This document shows, piece after piece, positions 59,435 through 64,000 of a stretch of DNA of 64,000 bases. Positions within the stretch are counted from its first letter, which is position 1. Every line of letters starts with the position of its first letter. A program made the translations under genes and the position numbers. Under the pieces are notes generated by a model. The model searched no databases. It saw only the letters and a list, made by a program, of their open reading frames with translations, and had not been told where the DNA came from. The DNA comes from Sphingobacterium faecale (GTDB lineage: Bacteria > Bacteroidota > Bacteroidia > Sphingobacteriales > Sphingobacteriaceae): the NCBI RefSeq assembly GCF_016746095.1, contig NZ_JAERTY010000013.1, positions 104,299-168,298 on the forward strand. The letters are read 5' to 3'.

Positions 59435-61444
59435 ATGAAGAAGAAGTTCAATTATACGCGAAGAACCTTTATTCAGGCTTCTGTCGTAACCGGTCTGGGG
59501 TTAACACTGAATATGTATGGATGCTCAAAGTCAACTGCTGCTCCAGGAAGTAAACCCGATGAACCTGCACCAGGAGGGGAAGATAATGGGAAGTTGACTA
59601 TTACAGGTGTGCTGCTGGCCTCGCGTATAGATGTCACTAAAGGTGCTGAGTATACTATTCAGGGGAAAGGGTTTGCCAGCGGAGATCAACTGTATTTTGA
59701 ATCCCGGATTAATCTGTCGGCTACAGGGAAATTTACGATCAATAGTAAGTCTACTTCGGCTGATGGTATCGTATTCGAGTTTCCAGCAGACCTTCTTTCG
59801 GATAGTTATAGAATTTCTGTAAAGCGTGGAACACAGTCTGTTTTATTGGGAACCACTATTCTGAATCTGTACTTCAATGCCGATTTACCCGATAAGACGG
59901 GAATGACGGTCAAGGGGGTGGTGTATGCTGCAGGTGTAGGGCTTCCCAACGTGGTGGTGTCTGATGGATTTGAGGTTGCGACTACGGACCAAAATGGAGT
60001 GTATTACCTACCGTCTGCTAAAAAAGGAAAGTATGTGTTTGTATCTATCCCCGGTAATTATGAGGTAGCAACTACGATGAATGCACCGCAGTTTTTTCAA
60101 CGTCTTAATCAACCGGCGAATGTCGTGGAAATTAGGGATTTCGAGCTTTCGGCTGTCAATAATGAAAAACACGTGGTGATGGTATTGGGAGATATGCACC
60201 TGGCTAAACGGACGGATGATCTTAATCAGTTCCAGAAAGGATTCTTACCGGACGTTAATAAGTCGATTCAGGCCTATAAGAGTGCTGGTAATAAGGTATA
60301 TGCGCTGACGCTTGGTGATATGACCTGGGATAGTTATTGGGAGTCCAATAATTATGGGTTGCCTCAATATATTACGGAGATGAATAAGATCGGCGCGATG
60401 GTATTTAATACCATGGGTAACCATGATAACGATCCAAAAGAGTTTGAAGACTGGTTGTCAGAGAATAAATTCAGAGACATACTCGGACCTACTTATTACT
60501 CCTTTAATATCGGGAAGGTACATTATATCGTGCTCGATAACATCGAATATCTAAACACCGGAGGAACTCGCAATTATAATACAAAAATTGTGGCTGATCA
60601 AATCGACTGGCTGAAAAAAGACCTGGCGACGATTACCGATAAAAGCGCCCCTATTGTCATAGCCATGCACGCACACTTGCATACCAACCCGTCTTTAAAT
60701 AGTAGTGGCAATGAAACTACGGGATACCGTATCTCCAATGCGGCCGACTTTGTGGATGCATTGAAGGAGTTTACGACGGTGCATGTACTTACTGGACATA
60801 CGCATATTAACTACAATGTAGAAACAGCCGATAAACCAAATATTATGGAACATAATACAGGAGCTGTATGTGCTACTTGGTGGTGGACTGGAAATGTCGG
60901 ATACGCAGATAATCATATCTGTAAAGATGGAGCTCCAGGTGGATATGGCATATGGGAAATGCAAGGAAAAGAATTAAAGTGGAAATATAAAGCTATCGGC
61001 GAGCAGGAAGATTACCAGTTTAGGGCGTATGACCTTAATGAAGTACACTTGACCAAGGAGAAGTACGCTCCTGCCTATACCGGCGCAGAATGGAATACAT
61101 ACGCAGCGGAGTATGCGAATTCCAATAAGAATAATGAAGTACTCATCAACGTATGGAATTATGACAAGGAGTGGAAGGTAGAGGTAATGGAGAATGGCAA
61201 ATCTCTTCCTGTCAATCGGGTGAGAATGCGTGACCCATTGCATATTATTTCTTACTCGGCCAAACGGCTCGATAGAAATGCTGTGCCTACGGCAGATTTT
61301 GTGACAACACTTACAGCGCACATGTTTAAAGTGAAGGCTTCGTCGCCTACCAGTACTTTAGAGATTAAGGTTACTGATCGCTTCGGAAAGGTCTATCAAC
61401 AAACAATGGTGCGGCCAAAAGCATTGGGCTACCAAATGAAGTAA
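59435..61444 (+). CDS. Exported calcineurin-like metallophosphoesterase with N- and C-terminal accessory domains
   Basis: A protein of 669 residues from ATG 59435; a start at 59396 would lie in the terminator hairpin. The N-terminus 'KKKFNYTRRTFIQASVVTGL' is a twin-arginine signal that also carries a lipobox-like 'MYGC'. An IPT-like domain (about 45-150) and a MetallophosN-type domain ('GVVYAAGVGLPNVVVSDGFE') precede the catalytic domain: 'VMVLGDMHLAKRTDD', 'LTLGDMTWDSY', 'NTMGNHDNDP', 'AMHAHLHTN' and 'LTGHTHINYN'. A MetallophosC-like end follows. It should hydrolyse phosphate esters in the periplasm. With the SusCD operon upstream it suggests phosphorylated glycans or similar substrates. Confidence 0.88.
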   Translation: MKKKFNYTRRTFIQASVVTGLGLTLNMYGCSKSTAAPGSKPDEPAPGGEDNGKLTITGVLLASRIDVTKGAEYTIQGKGFASGDQLYFESRINLSATGKFTINSKSTSADGIVFEFPADLLSDSYRISVKRGTQSVLLGTTILNLYFNADLPDKTGMTVKGVVYAAGVGLPNVVVSDGFEVATTDQNGVYYLPSAKKGKYVFVSIPGNYEVATTMNAPQFFQRLNQPANVVEIRDFELSAVNNEKHVVMVLGDMHLAKRTDDLNQFQKGFLPDVNKSIQAYKSAGNKVYALTLGDMTWDSYWESNNYGLPQYITEMNKIGAMVFNTMGNHDNDPKEFEDWLSENKFRDILGPTYYSFNIGKVHYIVLDNIEYLNTGGTRNYNTKIVADQIDWLKKDLATITDKSAPIVIAMHAHLHTNPSLNSSGNETTGYRISNAADFVDALKEFTTVHVLTGHTHINYNVETADKPNIMEHNTGAVCATWWWTGNVGYADNHICKDGAPGGYGIWEMQGKELKWKYKAIGEQEDYQFRAYDLNEVHLTKEKYAPAYTGAEWNTYAAEYANSNKNNEVLINVWNYDKEWKVEVMENGKSLPVNRVRMRDPLHIISYSAKRLDRNAVPTADFVTTLTAHMFKVKASSPTSTLEIKVTDRFGKVYQQTMVRPKALGYQMK

Positions 61445-61537
61445 AGAAATAGGCAGCGCATGGAGGCCGCTACAAGGGCGACATCCATGCGCTATATAGA
61501 TCGGGTATAATACAGATGATTGTTAAATATTTTTGTA

Positions 61538-62164
61538 ATGAAAGCTATATTAATATCAGTTGTTGGAATTTTAATGCTTGTTTTTACGGTGCAGGGCCAA
61601 ACCGAGTTTGGCCTCAAAGCTGGAGTCAATTTCCCTTCTTATAGTTGTGCCGAATCGGAACTGCTCGCTTCGACCAAAGCTATAACTAGTTTTTATTTAG
61701 CAGGCTATCTAGACTCGCGTATAGCCCGTGGTCTCTATTTTCATCCGGAACTCTCTCTGCAGGGAATGGGCAGTAAACTGATCGAGACTCAGGTAAGGGG
61801 AGCCGAGGAAATAACGCAGAAAACAAAATGGCTAAATCTTACATTTAATTTCTTGGGAAAAGCTCCGGTGAAAACTTTTGGAAATGCATTTTTGGGGGGA
61901 GGACCCTATATGGGGTTTGCTATGGATGGAACCAATACGTATACAGACAAAGGCACGACTACAGCTGTCATCATCTATGATCGGAATGCACTGAAAAATT
62001 TTGACTATGGCGTGAATGTTTTGGCAGGATTTAAATTTGGAAAGCATTTCTCACTAAACGCCAATTACAGGTTGGGCTTGGCTAATATCGCAGAATCTTC
62101 CTTTAAATGGTCAGATAATGTGAAAAATAGGGTGTTTTCTATAGGGATAGGTGCGTCTTTGTAG
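61538..62164 (+). CDS. Outer-membrane beta-barrel protein (porin-family-like)
   Basis: A protein of 208 residues from ATG 61538; the ATG at 61520 only adds six residues before the signal peptide. The signal peptide ends TVQGQ. Alternating beta strands follow, beginning 'TEFGLKAGVNFPSYS' and including 'GLYFHPELSLQGMGSKL', 'GNAFLGGGPYMGFAMDG' and 'FSLNANYRLGLANIAES', ending 'VFSIGIGASL'. This is the eight-strand OmpA-like/PorT-type barrel common in Bacteroidota. It stands alone, with a terminator just downstream. Function unknown. Confidence 0.85.
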   Translation: MKAILISVVGILMLVFTVQGQTEFGLKAGVNFPSYSCAESELLASTKAITSFYLAGYLDSRIARGLYFHPELSLQGMGSKLIETQVRGAEEITQKTKWLNLTFNFLGKAPVKTFGNAFLGGGPYMGFAMDGTNTYTDKGTTTAVIIYDRNALKNFDYGVNVLAGFKFGKHFSLNANYRLGLANIAESSFKWSDNVKNRVFSIGIGASL

Positions 62165-62180
62165 TTCTACAAAAAAAGCT

Positions 62181-62226
62181 GTCTCCTATGTTTGTATCGA
62201 GCAAATGTAGGAGACATTTTTGTTTT
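62181..62226 (+). terminator. Rho-independent terminator after the beta-barrel gene
   Basis: Stem GTCTCCTATGTTTG with CAAATGTAGGAGAC (small bulge), then ATTTTTGTTTTT. Strong hairpin and T-run. Confidence 0.88.
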
Positions 62227-62541
62227 TAGATTTGCTCCCTAAGGCAGAATAGAATTTAAGACGGAATATACTCTTGCGCCCCGGTACTCCGTCATGTCGA
62301 CCTTGTGGAGACATCTATAGGTTATTTAGACGGTGAATTCTATTTCGTAGGCTGCCCGACACCCGTATTGTTTCAGGACTTTATCATCAACCTGAGGTGT
62401 CGTTGTAAGGAAGAGAAATTGGAGCTTTGCTACCTTTAATAGCGGGAGGATATGAAGTTAAAATATTGAAAAATAGAACAAAATGTAGGTAATAATATTT
62501 GCAATCTTTATATTAGAGTTTTAAGAAATAATAATCAACTT
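62227..62541. other. Gene-free gap with a start-less open frame
   Basis: About 315 bases. A plus-strand frame from about 62262 to 62439 is open ('VLRHVDLVETSIGYLDGEFY', then a Cys-rich end) but has no start codon and matches nothing I know. The part from 62440 to 62541 is AT-rich and leads to the esterase. Confidence 0.5.
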
Positions 62542-63834
62542 ATGAAACGCCCCCAATTTATTAACTTATTGGCTCTGCTATGTTTTGGATTGTTAATTTC
62601 CCATGCGGGATACTCTCAGTCTAGATCTTCGCAAGCTATTCAGGTATTGGTGTCACCAAACAAACCTGATTGGACTTATAACAAAAATGAGGAAGCCTCT
62701 TTTAAAATTCAGGTATTGCAACATCAAGTCCCTTTGACAGATATTGAAATTACCTATAGTGTAGGCCTAGAAAAAATGATACCTACAGACCAAGGTAAAG
62801 TGAAGCTAAAAGACGGTTTTGCAGTGGTAAAGGGTAGGTTGGCTACGCCTGGATTTTTGCGTTGTGAAGCAAAAGTATCTATAGACGGGCGTTGGTATAG
62901 TGGTATCGCTACAGCAGGGTATGCACCATTGGACATCAAACCGACTCAGATATTACCAGATGATTTTCAAGAATATTGGGATACGGCAATAGCTAAGGCC
63001 TCGAAGGTACCTTTGGATGCGAAGTTAACATTATTGCCCGAGCGATGTACGGAAAACGTGGATGTGTACCAGGTAAATATGCAAAATGCAGCTGCTGGAA
63101 CACGTCAATATGGTATACTGGCTAAGCCAAAAAAGGAGGGTAAGTATCCTGCGGTATTAGCGGTCCCTGGCGCCGGTATTCGTCCGTATGCTGGTGTTAT
63201 TGACCTTGCAGAAAAGGGTATAATTACACTGCAAATCGGTATTCATGGTATTCCTGTCACCTATGAAACAGGGCTGTACAATGACTTGGGCAATGGCCCA
63301 CTAAAAGGATATCCATTCTTTAATTTGGATAATAGGGATAGCTACTACTATAATAGGGTGTACTTGGGCTGTGTAAGAGCTGTGGATTTTCTATACGCTT
63401 TGCCAGAGTTTAACGGTAATGATCTATTGGTCTGGGGTGGTAGCCAAGGTGGCGCTTTAGCTATTATTACGGCATCTTTGGATAGTCGTGTAAAGGGCTT
63501 GGCCTCACTGTATCCTGCTTTGAGTGATCTCACTGGTTATATGCACAATCGTGCGGGTGGATGGCCTCATATGTTTAGGACGGATGTGGATGAGAATAAA
63601 GTGAAGGTGTCGGCTTACTATGATGTGGTCAATTTTGCCCGTTTTGTAAAGGTGCCCGGATTCTATACCTGGGGATATAATGATGATACATGTCCTCCAA
63701 CGTCTTATTATTCGGCATATAATCTTATTAATGCACCTAAAGAATTATACCTGGTACAAGAGACTGGCCATTGGACTTACCCTGAGCAACATCAAGAAAT
63801 AGAAAAATGGATGCTCAAGCAGTTGAAGAAATAA
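62542..63834 (+). CDS. Secreted acetyl-xylan-esterase-like alpha/beta hydrolase (CE7-type)
   Basis: A protein of 430 residues with a Sec signal ending HAGYSQ. An N-terminal beta domain (about 30-130) precedes the alpha/beta hydrolase. Nucleophile elbow GGSQGG at about residues 297-302 (Ser near 299), acid 'WGYNDDTCPPTS' and base 'VQETGHWTYPEQH', in the order of CE7 acetyl esterases ('QYGILAKPKKEGKYPAVLAV', 'PGAGIRPYAG' also fit). It probably removes acetyl groups from plant-type oligosaccharides in the periplasm or outside. It stands alone between the barrel gene and an IS element. Confidence 0.88.
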   Translation: MKRPQFINLLALLCFGLLISHAGYSQSRSSQAIQVLVSPNKPDWTYNKNEEASFKIQVLQHQVPLTDIEITYSVGLEKMIPTDQGKVKLKDGFAVVKGRLATPGFLRCEAKVSIDGRWYSGIATAGYAPLDIKPTQILPDDFQEYWDTAIAKASKVPLDAKLTLLPERCTENVDVYQVNMQNAAAGTRQYGILAKPKKEGKYPAVLAVPGAGIRPYAGVIDLAEKGIITLQIGIHGIPVTYETGLYNDLGNGPLKGYPFFNLDNRDSYYYNRVYLGCVRAVDFLYALPEFNGNDLLVWGGSQGGALAIITASLDSRVKGLASLYPALSDLTGYMHNRAGGWPHMFRTDVDENKVKVSAYYDVVNFARFVKVPGFYTWGYNDDTCPPTSYYSAYNLINAPKELYLVQETGHWTYPEQHQEIEKWMLKQLKK

Positions 63835-63878
63835 AAGGAATATAGCGTAAATCAACATAAAAAGGGGCATCGCTAGAG

Positions 63879-63900
63879 TGCCCCCAAAAGTTTAGACAAA
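63879..63900. repeat. IS terminal inverted repeat end
   Basis: TGCCCCCAAAAGTTTAGACA begins here; its complement TGTCTAAACTTTTGGGGGCA is the typical end of IS3/IS150-group elements. The element extends to the right, past the window edge. Confidence 0.7.
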
Positions 63901-63901
63901 T

Positions 63902-64000
63902 TTAGTTATTAGATTTGTTATTGTAATGAGCTCGATATTCCATCGGGCTCATTCCGTTTAAATTGAGTTTTATCCTGTTGTTATTATAATATTCGATATA
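63902..64000 (-). mobile_element. IS3-family transposase OrfB, C-terminal end (partial)
   Basis: The minus strand reads 'YIEYYNNNRIKLNLNGMSPM' and 'EYRAHYNNKSNN' before a TAA at 63902-63904. The YYNNxRIxxxLxGxSPxEYR pattern is the classical end of IS3/IS150 OrfB integrase-type transposases. The rest of the element lies outside the window. It inserted 44 bases after the esterase stop and does not break it. Confidence 0.9.

Noticed and set aside
62262..62439. Coding frame in the gap before the esterase
   Set aside because: No start codon, one copy only, and no recognisable motif; kept as a note in the gap entry.

Overview
The window reads as chromosomal DNA of a Bacteroidota bacterium, most likely of the Sphingobacteriaceae (Sphingobacterium/Pedobacter type). 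The reasons are four SusC/SusD outer-membrane uptake pairs plus the tail of a fifth, FecI-type sigma / FecR anti-sigma pairs, many lipoproteins with DUF4843, PKD-like, DUF4361, BACON, IPT/TIG and FISUMP-type domains, -7 boxes of the TAnnTTTG type, and no Shine-Dalgarno-like spacing. The genus call is inference. I saw no tRNA, rRNA or CRISPR array.

Layout. (1) 1-5885: the 3' part of a SusCD locus, with a SusD tail, two lipoproteins, a secreted metallophosphoesterase, and a GC-rich pair (Gfo/Idh/MocA oxidoreductase and TIM-barrel isomerase) before a terminator. (2) 5988-21282: ECF sigma, FecR, STN-type SusC, SusD, a DUF4397-like lipoprotein, an ABC ATPase, an ABC permease fused to a GldG-like domain, two tandem MutS-like ATPases and an S41 peptidase. 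All are on one strand with tiny gaps; this is the most interesting gene set in the window. (3) 21383-31900: a second sigma/FecR/STN-SusC/SusD operon with DUF4843, PKD-like and TlpA-type thioredoxin proteins. (4) 31900-35500: a graveyard and accessory zone with a possible group II intron remnant, a broken Rhs gene with its C-terminal tip, an overlapping membrane immunity-like gene, a second copy of the tip head, an IS3 OrfA fragment, an HTH gene and a candidate structured ncRNA. (5) 35760-42084: a three-gene TlpA-like/SusC/SusD operon. (6) 42082-50201: a second accessory zone with a small exported protein, a 166-bp direct repeat around a truncated ATPase, a zeta-like kinase with a 49-aa partner, a Crp/Fnr protein, an HTH gene followed by a 23-unit 21-bp repeat array, and an apparent lysis cassette (membrane protein, CHAP-type hydrolase, u-spanin-like lipoprotein). 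(7) 50383-61444: a SusCD operon with an IPT/NHL lipoprotein, DUF4361, BACON and a metallophosphoesterase. (8) 61538-64000: an outer-membrane beta-barrel protein, a CE7-like esterase and the end of an IS3-family element.

How the genes work together. The SusCD loci should bind oligomers at the outer membrane and pass them to the periplasm under TonB power. Two of them are switched by their own ECF sigma/anti-sigma relay, whose sensor is the STN domain of SusC. The two metallophosphoesterase loci suggest phosphorylated substrates, and the oxidoreductase/isomerase pair suggests sugar or cyclitol catabolism. The MutS/ABC/S41 set couples uptake to an ATP-driven membrane machine of unknown purpose. 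The accessory zones hold conflict-type systems (Rhs toxin/immunity, kinase toxin-like pair, lysis genes), several of them clearly decaying.
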